Below, piece after piece: positions 17,608 to 26,013 of a DNA stretch of 64,000 nucleotides; position 1 is the stretch's first letter; every line of letters starts with the position of its first letter. The stretch is from an uncultured Chloracidobacterium sp. Its GTDB lineage: Bacteria > Acidobacteriota > Blastocatellia > Pyrinomonadales > Pyrinomonadaceae. The translations under genes were made by a program, and so were the position numbers. The stretch lies in contig CAKZGE010000003.1 in the NCBI GenBank assembly GCA_936914845.1, forward strand, positions 744,001-808,000, in the 5' to 3' direction. The notes under the pieces are model-generated. The model did not search any database and was not told where the DNA came from. It worked only from the letters and a program-made list of their open reading frames with translations.

Positions 17608-18410
17608 TCGATAAGCCGAAGAATGTCGTCCAGCTTTTCGTGTGCGGCGGCTTCGCCGAGACGTATCAGCTCATCCCCTTTATTTATTTGGTCGGGGCGG
17701 ATATGAGCGATACGGGGTTCTATAACTATTTTTGCCCGGTAGTGTTGGTTGCGAGCCGAATGCTGGATCATCATCAGCCCGGATCGCAGCAATATCCCAA
17801 GGCCGGTTTTAGGCGTTTTGTCAAAAGCGGTGCCTGATGATAGAAGATCGACGGCGATCACTGCGTCAGAGCCAAGTTCCAGTGCCTGTTTCACAGGCAG
17901 CGGAGATGTCACGCCGCCATCAACCAGCATCATTCCGTTTCGGCGAAGCGGCACAAACACGCCCGGAACGGCGCAGCTCGCCTGGATCGCTTCCGCTAGG
18001 TCGCCGCTCGTAAGAACCACTTGTTTAGACATTTTGACGTCAAAAGCAACGGCGGCAAAAGGCAGTTTCAATTGGTCGAAATCGCTAACGCCGAATTCGC
18101 GAGCGATGAAATTTTTCATCGGGGCCGCAGAAAACAAAGCCAGCGGCGACAGGGCAGGTCGCAAAACGGTCTTCCAGGATAATCTACGGGCAAGTTCTTC
18201 GATATGCGCGGCGGATAGGCCGGCCGCCACCGCTGCACCAACAAAGGAACCGGCGGACGTGCCGGAGACGGCTGCTATCGGAATGCCCGCCTGTTCGAGA
18301 ACTTTCAATACACCGATGTGAGCAAATCCGCGGGCCCCGCCGCCCGAAAGTGCCAGCCCAATTTTGCTCTGCTTTTGTCCCTTGGTCATCATCTTCGCTC
18401 GGCTGCACAT
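17589..18410 (-). CDS. patatin-like phospholipase
   Basis: 273 residues. All patatin/RssA family elements are present: oxyanion loop LSGGGARG (near residue 22), nucleophile elbow GTSAG (Ser in AVSGTSAGSFVGA), and the catalytic Asp in LVDGGVTSPLPV. Ser-Asp dyad lipid acyl hydrolase; no signal peptide, so cytoplasmic or delivered to the membrane face. The start is uncertain: ATG codons also occur at 18392 and 18389, and with the 18410 start only 18 bases separate it from the divergent protease gene. Confidence 0.92.
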   Translation of the reverse strand: MCSRAKMMTKGQKQSKIGLALSGGGARGFAHIGVLKVLEQAGIPIAAVSGTSAGSFVGAAVAAGLSAAHIEELARRLSWKTVLRPALSPLALFSAAPMKNFIAREFGVSDFDQLKLPFAAVAFDVKMSKQVVLTSGDLAEAIQASCAVPGVFVPLRRNGMMLVDGGVTSPLPVKQALELGSDAVIAVDLLSSGTAFDKTPKTGLGILLRSGLMMIQHSARNQHYRAKIVIEPRIAHIRPDQINKGDELIRLGEAAAHEKLDDILRLIDQNSDI

Positions 18411-18428
18411 TGATTTTACATTTCTGTT

Positions 18429-19823
18429 GTGGAAAACTTAAACGCTGTCGCCATGAGCCTGCACGATTCAATGCCGCTTGAAAGACCGACCACGACCGCT
18501 GACATTGCAGCGGGAGAACAGGTGTGCCCTGTTTGTTCGCGCGAAAGCAGCGAAGGTTTTGTGCCGCTGGATGCTTTACAGAATGATCTTAAAGAGCTGA
18601 TCGTTGCCAATGCGGCGGAGAAAAATGAATTTACGGCGGTTTGTCCGCGTTGCGTGCGGATCTTTGAGCGGGCAAAAGATCATATAATCAAGGACGCCGC
18701 GATGCAGAAAGACGGTTCTCACGTGCTTTCGACGCCATTGCGGCTTGATGCGGACGAACGCTTTACCGGAAAGGGAGTGACCATCGCGTTTCTCGATTCG
18801 GGATTCTATCCGCACGTTGACCTGACCACCCCTGAAAATCGCATTGTCGCATACCGCAATATGGTAGATCGCGACGGCGACATTCAATCACTTTTTCAGC
18901 CGGACGTTGCCAGCTGGCACGGAATGATGACCTCTGTTGTCGCTGCCGGAAACGGTTCGCTTTCGAACGGGTTCTATCGCGGCATCGCGGAAAATGCAAA
19001 GGTGGTTTTGGTCAAATTGGCCCGCACAGGCCGCATTACGGACGACAATATTCGCGAGGGCCTTGAATGGGTGCTCGAGAATAGAGAAAAATTTGATATC
19101 AAGATCGTAAATATTTCGGCGGGCGGAGACGATGAAAAAAGCTATCTGGACGATAAACTTTCACAGACGGTAGAGGCCTGTACCGCGGCGGGCATTACAG
19201 TGGTTTGTGCGGTCGGTAATGCGGGACATCTGCCAAATCATCCGGTTTTCCCGCCGGCCAGTGCCCCTTCTTCGATAGCGGTCGGCGGTTTAGACGATCA
19301 TAATTCTATGAACCGTTCGCGGCGGGGAATGTACCGTTCGTCTTATGGGCCGACGATAGATGGGCTGCAGAAGCCGGAGGTAATCGCCCCCTCGATCTGG
19401 GTGCCGGCTCCGATCTTGCCAAATACACCAACCGCTCAGCAAGCCGAACTTCTTGATCTTTTAGATCATAGCGACGATGACGAATTGCACCGGATAATCG
19501 CGAAGCATTCCGGCGTCGATGAAGAACTTGACGCAGCCATTGACCGCGAGGTTCACAGCATTCGACAGATAATAACGCTAAAATTGCGGCGGGAAATGGT
19601 CATCACCAAGCATTACAAATATGTGGACGGCACCTCTTTCGCCGCCCCGATCGTTTCTTCCGTAGCCGCGCAGATGCTGGAAGCGAATTCCCGCTTAACA
19701 CCACAACAGATCAAACGGATCTTGATAAATACCGCCGAAAGATTGCCCCATTTTGAGGTTGACCGCCAGGGTTGGGGAGTGATCGACCCGCGGCGGGCCG
19801 TCGAGACAGCTCTTCTCTTTTAA
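18429..19823 (+). CDS. S8 (subtilisin-like) serine protease with N-terminal zinc-ribbon, no signal peptide
   Basis: 464 residues from a GTG (an ATG at 18453 is equally possible). The catalytic triad is readable: Asp in IAFLDSGFYPH, His in SWHGMMTSVVAAG, Ser in YVDGTSFAAPIVSSVAAQM; the oxyanion Asn is in VVCAVGNAGH. Before the protease domain, CPVC (near residue 33) and CPRC (near residue 72) form a likely zinc ribbon. An acidic/helical insert (LLDLLDHSDDDELHRIIAKHSG) lies between the Asn and Ser motifs. With no signal peptide it is predicted to be intracellular. Its stop overlaps the convergent TonB-like gene by 4 bases. Confidence 0.9.
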   Translation: MENLNAVAMSLHDSMPLERPTTTADIAAGEQVCPVCSRESSEGFVPLDALQNDLKELIVANAAEKNEFTAVCPRCVRIFERAKDHIIKDAAMQKDGSHVLSTPLRLDADERFTGKGVTIAFLDSGFYPHVDLTTPENRIVAYRNMVDRDGDIQSLFQPDVASWHGMMTSVVAAGNGSLSNGFYRGIAENAKVVLVKLARTGRITDDNIREGLEWVLENREKFDIKIVNISAGGDDEKSYLDDKLSQTVEACTAAGITVVCAVGNAGHLPNHPVFPPASAPSSIAVGGLDDHNSMNRSRRGMYRSSYGPTIDGLQKPEVIAPSIWVPAPILPNTPTAQQAELLDLLDHSDDDELHRIIAKHSGVDEELDAAIDREVHSIRQIITLKLRREMVITKHYKYVDGTSFAAPIVSSVAAQMLEANSRLTPQQIKRILINTAERLPHFEVDRQGWGVIDPRRAVETALLF

Positions 19824-20878
19824 TTGTTTCTAAAATTGTAAACAAGTTCGCCGGAGGTTGAGCCGCCGGAAAGCTTTGTTTGCCGTGCTGCTTGTTCGGC
19901 AGACTGGCGGAGCATCGGGTGGCCGCTTACCGCACGAGCCGAAGTGACCTTGCCATTTTGATCGACCGTGACGGCAACGCGGACTTCGCCGGAGGCCCCG
20001 ATCTGGCGGGCCGCGTCCGGATATCGAGGTTTCGGCAGGCTGGTGGCGCGGCCGTTCAATATACCGCCGCTGCGTTGCTGTTGCTGGATCTGCTGGTCTG
20101 CGGGACGCTGCGGCGTACCGCCGGGGCGAATTATGATCGGGGTCCGGGTCGGTTCGGGTGTACGCGGGGGAGCCGGCGGGCGTACAGGCACGGTCGGTTC
20201 ATCATCATCGTCGTCGTCCGGGGTGGGCGTCGGTGCCGGAGTTCGCGTTGGCGTAGGCGTCGGCGTTCGCGTCGGGGTCGGCGTTGCGGCGTTGATATTG
20301 CTGTTTGCCGGCGGCGGCAATGAATTTGTGTTGAAATCAAAATTGCCGACACCAAGGTTCGTATTTACATTTGTGTTGACGTTTGCATTGACATTGGTAT
20401 TTGCGTTCGCGTTCGCGGCAGGTTCGCTGTCGCGCATCAAAAACCAAAACAGCAAAGCCCCGAGACCAAGTACAAAGATCGTGCCGACCATCGTCAAAAA
20501 TGCCACCTTGAACGCATTGGTTCCTGCCGTCTGCGAAGGAGGCATGACCGGATTTGAAGGCTGTTGCTGCTGTGTGGTTGGAACCACGATGCGCGGCGAC
20601 GAATTTCGCGGTTGGAAAGGTTCTTCGTCGAAATCGTCGGGTAGCGGCGTCGGGACATTTCCGCTTCGCAAGATGGCCGGGGTTTCTGACGAAGGCTTCG
20701 GGGCGTTGCGGCGGATAACCGTCACCTCGCTTGGGTCATCTTCCGGTGCCTCTAAACTTTCGCTCGGCATTGCAATGAACTTAGGTTCGTCCTCATCGAG
20801 CAACGGTGTGCCGTCTTTCATACAAAAGCGTAAGATGTCTTCGTCATACCGTACGCTGCACTTCGGACAATACTTCAT
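19820..20878 (-). CDS. TonB C-terminal domain protein with N-terminal zinc ribbon and one membrane helix
   Basis: 352 residues. Order: zinc ribbon (MKYCPKCSVRYDEDILRFC, CxxC plus later C), a disordered cytoplasmic part, one transmembrane helix (FKVAFLTMVGTIFVLGLGALLFWFLM, residues about 123-148), an Asn/Ala/Val/Thr-rich linker, Thr-Pro and Asp-rich linkers, then the TonB_C domain (LPKPRYPDAARQIGASGEVRVAVTVDQNGKVTSARAVSGHP). So the C-terminus is periplasmic, where it could energise outer-membrane receptors such as the one at the window start. The canonical TonB anchor is replaced by a cytoplasmic zinc ribbon, and no exbB/exbD is near. Confidence 0.85.
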   Translation of the reverse strand: MKYCPKCSVRYDEDILRFCMKDGTPLLDEDEPKFIAMPSESLEAPEDDPSEVTVIRRNAPKPSSETPAILRSGNVPTPLPDDFDEEPFQPRNSSPRIVVPTTQQQQPSNPVMPPSQTAGTNAFKVAFLTMVGTIFVLGLGALLFWFLMRDSEPAANANANTNVNANVNTNVNTNLGVGNFDFNTNSLPPPANSNINAATPTPTRTPTPTPTRTPAPTPTPDDDDDDEPTVPVRPPAPPRTPEPTRTPIIIRPGGTPQRPADQQIQQQQRSGGILNGRATSLPKPRYPDAARQIGASGEVRVAVTVDQNGKVTSARAVSGHPMLRQSAEQAARQTKLSGGSTSGELVYNFRNN

Positions 20879-20996
20879 AGTTTTTGATCGAACGTATATT
20901 TAAAATTTATGCAAGATGTGAAACAATCTCAATTTTACAGAATTCTATCACGAAAAATTTCTATCAAATAATTAACGCCGCAAACTTTTGACAACA

Positions 20997-22172
20997 ATGA
21001 CGCAATACAGTTCTTTTATCTCACGTCGCACGGGACGCATCCCTGTTTCCGGACTACACAGATTTTTCGGCATTGCTGCTTCGATGCCTGATGTTATTTC
21101 ACTCGGTGTTGGCGAGCCGGACTTTCCAACCCCCGAGCCCATAGTAAAGGCGGGGTTTGAGGCGGTTTATGGCAATCCTATCGGATATACCGCCAATTCC
21201 GGGCTGATCGAGCTTCGAGAAAAGCTCGCCGGCCATTTGGAAAGGCTGTATAAAGTAAAATACGACCCGCGAAGCGAAATGTTGGTAACCGTAGGTGTCA
21301 GCGAAGCATTTTACTGCATTTTTTCGGCCCTGTGCGATCCGGGCGATGAGATCATCGTTCCGACACCCTGTTTCGTTGCATATATTCCGGAGATCGTTTT
21401 TGCCGATGGGACGCCGGTAGTTGTTGAAACAACCGCTGAAAATAATTTTGAGGTAATGGCCGAAGATATAGAACGGGCGATCACACCGCGGACAAAAGCG
21501 ATATTTATCGGCTATCCGAACAATCCGACGGGAGCCGTTCTGTCTAAAGAGAACGCGCAAAAGATAGTAGAAGTTGCCGAGCGCCATGATCTTTTGATCA
21601 TCTCGGACGAGATCTACGACCAACTTGTTTACGAAGGAGAGCACGTATGCATCTCTGCACTGCCCGGAGCTCGCGAACGTACGGTCCTGCTCGGCGGATT
21701 TTCCAAAGATTATGCGATGACCGGCTATCGCATCGGGTACATTTGCGCTAATGCTGAATTGCTCGAAGCATTTTCAAAATTCCATCAATATGCTGTCATG
21801 TCGGCCCCGACGATCTCCCAATTTGCAGCTTTGGCGGCACTCGAGATCGGCGAGCCATTCGTGGCAGAGATGCGGACCGAATACGACCGTCGCCGACGAA
21901 TGGTTGTAAGTGCATTGGACCAGATGGGGTTGGAATGTGTCGTGCCGAAAGGTGCTCTTTATGCTTTCCCTTCGGTACGTTCGACCGGGTTGAGCGGAGA
22001 TGAATTTGCGGAACGGCTGCTGCATGAAAAGCAGGTTGCCGTGGTTCCGGGAAGTTCGTTCGGAGCCGGAGGAGACGATCATATTCGCATTGCCTACTGT
22101 AAGTCTTACGAACATATCGAGATCGCTCTGGAAAGAATGTTCGCCTTTATGCAAAGGGGCGTTTCCGCCTAG
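20997..22172 (+). CDS. class I/II PLP-dependent aminotransferase
   Basis: 391 residues from the ATG at 20997 (a TTG nine bases earlier is possible). Fold-type I aspartate-aminotransferase family: ISLGVGEPDFPTPE at the N-terminus, GYPNNPTGAVLS (Asn contacting PLP), SDEIYDQLVY (Asp/Tyr), GGFSKDYAMTGYRIGY with the PLP lysine, and the C-terminal Arg in DHIRIAYCKSYEH. Close to the aspartate/aromatic (AspC/PatA-like) group; the exact amino acid cannot be told. It is followed by the coil-HerA operon, which has its own promoter. Confidence 0.92.
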   Translation: MTQYSSFISRRTGRIPVSGLHRFFGIAASMPDVISLGVGEPDFPTPEPIVKAGFEAVYGNPIGYTANSGLIELREKLAGHLERLYKVKYDPRSEMLVTVGVSEAFYCIFSALCDPGDEIIVPTPCFVAYIPEIVFADGTPVVVETTAENNFEVMAEDIERAITPRTKAIFIGYPNNPTGAVLSKENAQKIVEVAERHDLLIISDEIYDQLVYEGEHVCISALPGARERTVLLGGFSKDYAMTGYRIGYICANAELLEAFSKFHQYAVMSAPTISQFAALAALEIGEPFVAEMRTEYDRRRRMVVSALDQMGLECVVPKGALYAFPSVRSTGLSGDEFAERLLHEKQVAVVPGSSFGAGGDDHIRIAYCKSYEHIEIALERMFAFMQRGVSA

Positions 22173-22181
22173 GCCGCCATT

Positions 22182-22211
22182 TTGGTTTCGCCGAGCGTGG
22201 AAATGTATAAT
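22182..22211 (+). promoter_or_regulatory. putative promoter of the coil-HerA operon
   Basis: TTGGTT (22182-22187), 18-base spacer, consensus TATAAT (22206-22211), 22 bases before the ATG at 22234. Confidence 0.55.
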
Positions 22212-22233
22212 GTGATGATAAAGGAGCGAAACT

Positions 22234-22458
22234 ATGGCTGAAAAAGTAACGACCGAACATTTGAAGCAACGCCGCGAAGAGATCTTGAAGGAGCTTGAAA
22301 AAGTGAATGAAGATCTTGAGCTGCAGTTGGATCCGGATCCGGAAGAGCAGGCGATCCAGATCGAACAAAGCGACGTGCCGATCTCGATCGAAGCTAATCT
22401 GCGCCGCGAACTTGACCAGATCGAAGATGAACTTCGTTCGCGAGGTGAAAGTTTTTAA
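22234..22458 (+). CDS. small coiled-coil protein, DksA/TraR-like without zinc finger
   Basis: 74 residues, preceded by AAAGGAG. A helical hairpin: LKQRREEILKELEKVNEDLELQ, then an acidic turn with DPDPEEQAIQIEQSDVP and a second helix ANLRRELDQIEDELRSRG. Helix 1, the E/D-rich tip and helix 2 resemble the N-terminal coiled coil of TraR/DksA-type RNA-polymerase secondary-channel proteins, but the protein stops where the C4 zinc finger would begin. This resemblance is my inference. It ends 5 bases before herA, so the two are almost certainly cotranscribed. Confidence 0.75.
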   Translation: MAEKVTTEHLKQRREEILKELEKVNEDLELQLDPDPEEQAIQIEQSDVPISIEANLRRELDQIEDELRSRGESF

Positions 22459-22463
22459 AGCCG

Positions 22464-24164
22464 ATGATGGAAGCCGATCTGTTGACCGGGACCGTGAAAG
22501 GCCCGGGCAAATTGCCGCATGAATATCTCTTTGTTACCCGCGACAACAACCATGCGCGGATAGGAGAATTCGTTTATTACGAAGCATCCGTCGGCGGGGA
22601 AATGCGGCGGATCATCGGCACCATCAGCGGTCGTGAGCTGATACGGTCTTTTCCCGACATATTTTTGGCTAATGCCGGAACGCCACCGGCAGCGGTTGCT
22701 TCGTTGATCGGGTTCGATGGCGAGGCTCCGGAGATCTATGAGATCACGGTTGAAACGATCGGCTATTTCAGCGAGCGGTTGAATGATTTTGTAAATCCGC
22801 GCATTCCCCCAACTCCGGGAGACCCGATACATCTGGCCTCTTCGGAAACACTTTCGCAGATGCTGAGCCGGAAACGCGAACGCGAGAACGGTTCGGCCCA
22901 CATCGGGTCTTTGCTTACACGCGAGCCGGGACAAGTGCCCGTCGTGCTTTCGGTAAAAGATGTCGTTTCGACCCATTTGGCGATCCTTGCATCGACAGGA
23001 TCAGGTAAATCTTATACTGCCGGCGTGCTGGTCGAAGAATTGATGTCGCCGCACAATCGGGCTGCCGTCCTTATCGTTGATCCTCATGGCGAATATCACA
23101 CCATGCAGTCGATCCACGGCGACGCAGCTTTTTCGGCCGCTGACGGCTATCGTCCGGAAGTAAAGATCTTTACACCAGACCGTATCAAGGTGCGATTTTC
23201 GACATTGACCGAAGCGGATGTAAAGTATCTTTTGCCCGAGGGAACTTCCGACAAGATGCTGCATTTTCTGAGCATGGCGTTTAGGGCATTGAATGATCGA
23301 TTGAAAGCGGAAGGCCGTCGTGATCATTTATACAGCTTTCATGACCTGCGCGACGAGGTTCAGCGCCAACAATACGGAAAGGAAGATTCAAATGCCGGTG
23401 ACGGCGGCAACGTCTCGTCGATCCAAGGCCTTTTGTGGCGGCTCGACAACCGTTTCGATCGGCCCGAAGGCATTTTTTCGGCAAACGAGCATATACCGCT
23501 CGAAGACCTGTACCGGCCCGGCCGCTGCACCATTCTTCAGCTTTCAGACATCGAACAGCACGAACAGCAGGTGATCGTCGGCACGCTGTTGCGGCGTGTT
23601 AACAAGGCACGCGAATTGACAGTTCGCGAACACGTTAGCTCCGGTGAAAATTTCCTGGACTATCCGGTCTTTACACTGCTTGAGGAGGCCCACCGGTTTG
23701 CTCCGGCCGGGGCCAGCGTTGTATCGACCAATGTGCTGAAACAGATATTAAGCGAGGGCAGGAAATTCGGTGTCGGTATCGGCCTTATCACACAGCGTCC
23801 GGGAAAGCTCGATCAAGACGTGCTTTCACAATGTATGACGCAGGTGATAATGCGGATCGTCAACCCGATCGATCAACAAACGGTTGCACAATCGGTCGAG
23901 GGTGCCGGACGTTCGATGCTTCAGGAACTGCCCGCGTTGACCAAGGGCCAAGCCATCATCTCAGGCGTCGGTATCAACACGCCCGTTATGTGCCGCATAA
24001 GACCGAGGTTGACAGCCCATGGGGGCGAGACCTTTGATGCTCCGGCTGAATGGATCGGCTGGCACTCGGCGGGCAGCACAGCCAAGCGCGAAGAGGCCGC
24101 TGCGCCGTATCTTAAACCGGAAGCCGATAAAGATCCGGAAGTTATCGGCGGCATCCGTATCTAG
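22464..24164 (+). CDS. herA: HerA-type ATPase (DUF87 helicase family)
   Basis: 566 residues. An N-terminal HAS-barrel-like domain (residues 1-110) is followed by the FtsK/HerA RecA fold: Walker A ILASTGSGKSYTAGVLVEEL, VLIVDPHGEYH, Walker B VFTLLEEAHRF, sensor region GVGIGLITQRPGKLDQDVLSQC and an arginine motif (QVIMRIVNP). HerA forms hexamers that translocate on DNA, in archaea with the nuclease NurA for end resection. No nurA, mre11 or rad50 lies beside it; bacterial HerA relatives also appear in defence loci, but nothing else here supports that. The stop overlaps the convergent Agl23-like gene by 4 bases. Confidence 0.88.
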   Translation: MMEADLLTGTVKGPGKLPHEYLFVTRDNNHARIGEFVYYEASVGGEMRRIIGTISGRELIRSFPDIFLANAGTPPAAVASLIGFDGEAPEIYEITVETIGYFSERLNDFVNPRIPPTPGDPIHLASSETLSQMLSRKRERENGSAHIGSLLTREPGQVPVVLSVKDVVSTHLAILASTGSGKSYTAGVLVEELMSPHNRAAVLIVDPHGEYHTMQSIHGDAAFSAADGYRPEVKIFTPDRIKVRFSTLTEADVKYLLPEGTSDKMLHFLSMAFRALNDRLKAEGRRDHLYSFHDLRDEVQRQQYGKEDSNAGDGGNVSSIQGLLWRLDNRFDRPEGIFSANEHIPLEDLYRPGRCTILQLSDIEQHEQQVIVGTLLRRVNKARELTVREHVSSGENFLDYPVFTLLEEAHRFAPAGASVVSTNVLKQILSEGRKFGVGIGLITQRPGKLDQDVLSQCMTQVIMRIVNPIDQQTVAQSVEGAGRSMLQELPALTKGQAIISGVGINTPVMCRIRPRLTAHGGETFDAPAEWIGWHSAGSTAKREEAAAPYLKPEADKDPEVIGGIRI

Positions 24165-26008
24165 GGGTTTTTGTCGGCCAAACGGTAAACTTCTTTGGTG
24201 TCCGGTTCGGCGATGTCTTTTCTGACGAGCATGATAAGAGAAACTCCCGGACGCAGCGGATAGGTGCCTACGTAGCGATAGTTTCCCGAATACTTGTTCA
24301 TTAGGTCGTTGTCCTGATCGCCCTTACGCCCGATGATCACGTCCGCGGCGCTGCTATCGATCATGCGGCTGTGAAAAACCACCTTCGGGTTGTTGCGAAC
24401 ATACCAGGTCATCGGCCAATATTCCGGCGACAGAACATCGACCGACAATTCGTTCACTTTTCCTGTCTTTTCCGCGTAAAAGTTTATCTCGCTCATCATC
24501 GACAGAAATTGCCGATCGGTATGAGCGTAGATATATGGCCGGCTGTTATTGTCGTATTCCACAAAATTCAGGTCGTATGCCTTGTAGCTTAAGAATCCGG
24601 CTGAAACAATAACGGCAAGGATCGCTATTACCTGCACTCCCCTGCGGCCGCTTTCATACAATTCATTGATCGCGTATCCGGCGGAAAATGCCATCGGCAT
24701 CAAAAAGCTGAGTGCCAGCCACGGCGTTTTGTAGGGAATTATCGTATATGCGGCGGCGAGGCCAAATCCCCATAGTGCAGTGAACATCGCCACTCTATGG
24801 CGAGCTGTATAAAATGCGATGAGCGACCCGACCGCTGACAGAACCAGGATCGGAGCTTCGACCTCCCAGGTCCATGTGAAATAGGCCCAAGTTCCGTTTC
24901 CCGTGTGGTCTTTGCTGCCGGTCTTGGTCCAGATCGCGTAGGCCTCCAGAGCTTTCGGGACGCCGTCGAAATACGTGAAGAAAGACGAAAAGAACAGAAT
25001 GATCAGGTAAAGAAAAAGAAACAGGCTTCCGCCGATCAAAAGCATTGCGTCCGAACTGGAACCAAAAGCGCTGATGAAAGAGCGCAAAGAAACAGGTCGG
25101 ATCGAAAGTTTATCGGAAAGCCCCGTTGTTCCGCGGACCTTTTGCCATCCCCAAATGCAAACAAGGGCGATCAGCATCGTGCCGAAGGTGATGAATCCGG
25201 TCTCCTTTGTCGCAAAAGATAGAGCGAGCGAGGACGCGGCCAAAAGCATGTAGATCGGCCGCCCGCCGTTCCATTGCGAAAGCGTTCGAACAATAAAAAA
25301 GATCAAAAAAGCTTCGACGATAATGAACGCGACGCGAAACGCCCAGACAGCCGCCGCGGCATCACCACCCAAAACTTTAGCCAAGCTGAGGCCCGACGGC
25401 AGAAAACACACGGCGAGGATCAAGATCAACCAAGCTTTTGCTCCGGGGCCGGCCTTTTCGCGGTCCATGAACATCAATACCGCCAAGACAAGTGTCAGAC
25501 TTAGAAGTACAAAAAATATCTCGTGTATAAAATACCGCGAAATGTAAACCATACCCGGCGATATCGCCAGCAGCAAAGCAGCGAACAGGCTGCCGCTGCG
25601 CCCTATGTACGGACGCAGGTAGAAGGTCAGAATTACCATTAAAACGCCGAAAACGGCGACGCTCGCCCGAAGTGTAACTGTTTCAAGCCCGAATAGCTGG
25701 GCAAAAGCAAGCGAGATATAGTAAAGTGTCGGACCATGATAATTTGCCGGATCGTAGGTATAGACCCCGCTGCGGAAAAGATTGGTCAAGAACCAGCCAT
25801 TTACTCCTTCGTCGTGGTGAAAAGGCTTTAGCCCGAGCATGAAAAATCGCAGGAAAATGGCGATGAACGTAATAGCCCCGCAACTGATCAACCATTTTTT
25901 GTCTGAAAACGGCGACGGTTGTGGTGATTGGGCGACAGGTTCTATCAACGGTTCTTCGACCTGCTCGTTCTTAGCGGCCTTCAAATTTTGACCCTTTTTC
26001 TTGCTCAT
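24161..26008 (-). CDS. multi-pass membrane protein, Agl23/TIGR03663-like (GT-C fold)
   Basis: 615 residues. A soluble Pro/Glu-rich N-terminus is followed by some 12 membrane helices. The first periplasmic loop has FHHDEGVNGWFLTNLFRSGVYTYDPANYHGPTLYYI, the acidic DE motif and layout of PMT/GT39-like lipid-sugar transferases as seen in the TIGR03663 (flippase activity-associated, Agl23-like) family. The C-terminal ~100 residues are periplasmic. Probably uses polyprenyl-linked sugars to modify proteins or glycans; donor and acceptor are unknown. It lies 5 bases after the next membrane protein gene in the same operon. Confidence 0.83.
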   Translation of the reverse strand: MSKKKGQNLKAAKNEQVEEPLIEPVAQSPQPSPFSDKKWLISCGAITFIAIFLRFFMLGLKPFHHDEGVNGWFLTNLFRSGVYTYDPANYHGPTLYYISLAFAQLFGLETVTLRASVAVFGVLMVILTFYLRPYIGRSGSLFAALLLAISPGMVYISRYFIHEIFFVLLSLTLVLAVLMFMDREKAGPGAKAWLILILAVCFLPSGLSLAKVLGGDAAAAVWAFRVAFIIVEAFLIFFIVRTLSQWNGGRPIYMLLAASSLALSFATKETGFITFGTMLIALVCIWGWQKVRGTTGLSDKLSIRPVSLRSFISAFGSSSDAMLLIGGSLFLFLYLIILFFSSFFTYFDGVPKALEAYAIWTKTGSKDHTGNGTWAYFTWTWEVEAPILVLSAVGSLIAFYTARHRVAMFTALWGFGLAAAYTIIPYKTPWLALSFLMPMAFSAGYAINELYESGRRGVQVIAILAVIVSAGFLSYKAYDLNFVEYDNNSRPYIYAHTDRQFLSMMSEINFYAEKTGKVNELSVDVLSPEYWPMTWYVRNNPKVVFHSRMIDSSAADVIIGRKGDQDNDLMNKYSGNYRYVGTYPLRPGVSLIMLVRKDIAEPDTKEVYRLADKNP

Positions 26009-26013
26009 TTTTT

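Noticed and set aside
20181..20310. Tandem DNA repeats in the TonB linker region as a minisatellite
   Set aside because: The repeats follow the Thr-Pro and Asn codon pattern of the linker protein and need no separate explanation.
19968..20903. Long plus-strand frame opposite the zinc-ribbon TonB gene
   Set aside because: Val/Gly/Arg low-complexity translation is the antisense image of the Asn-rich and Thr-Pro linkers.
22464..24164. HerA as part of an anti-phage defence island
   Set aside because: No nuclease, SIR2, DUF4297 or other defence partner is adjacent; aminotransferase and membrane genes flank it.
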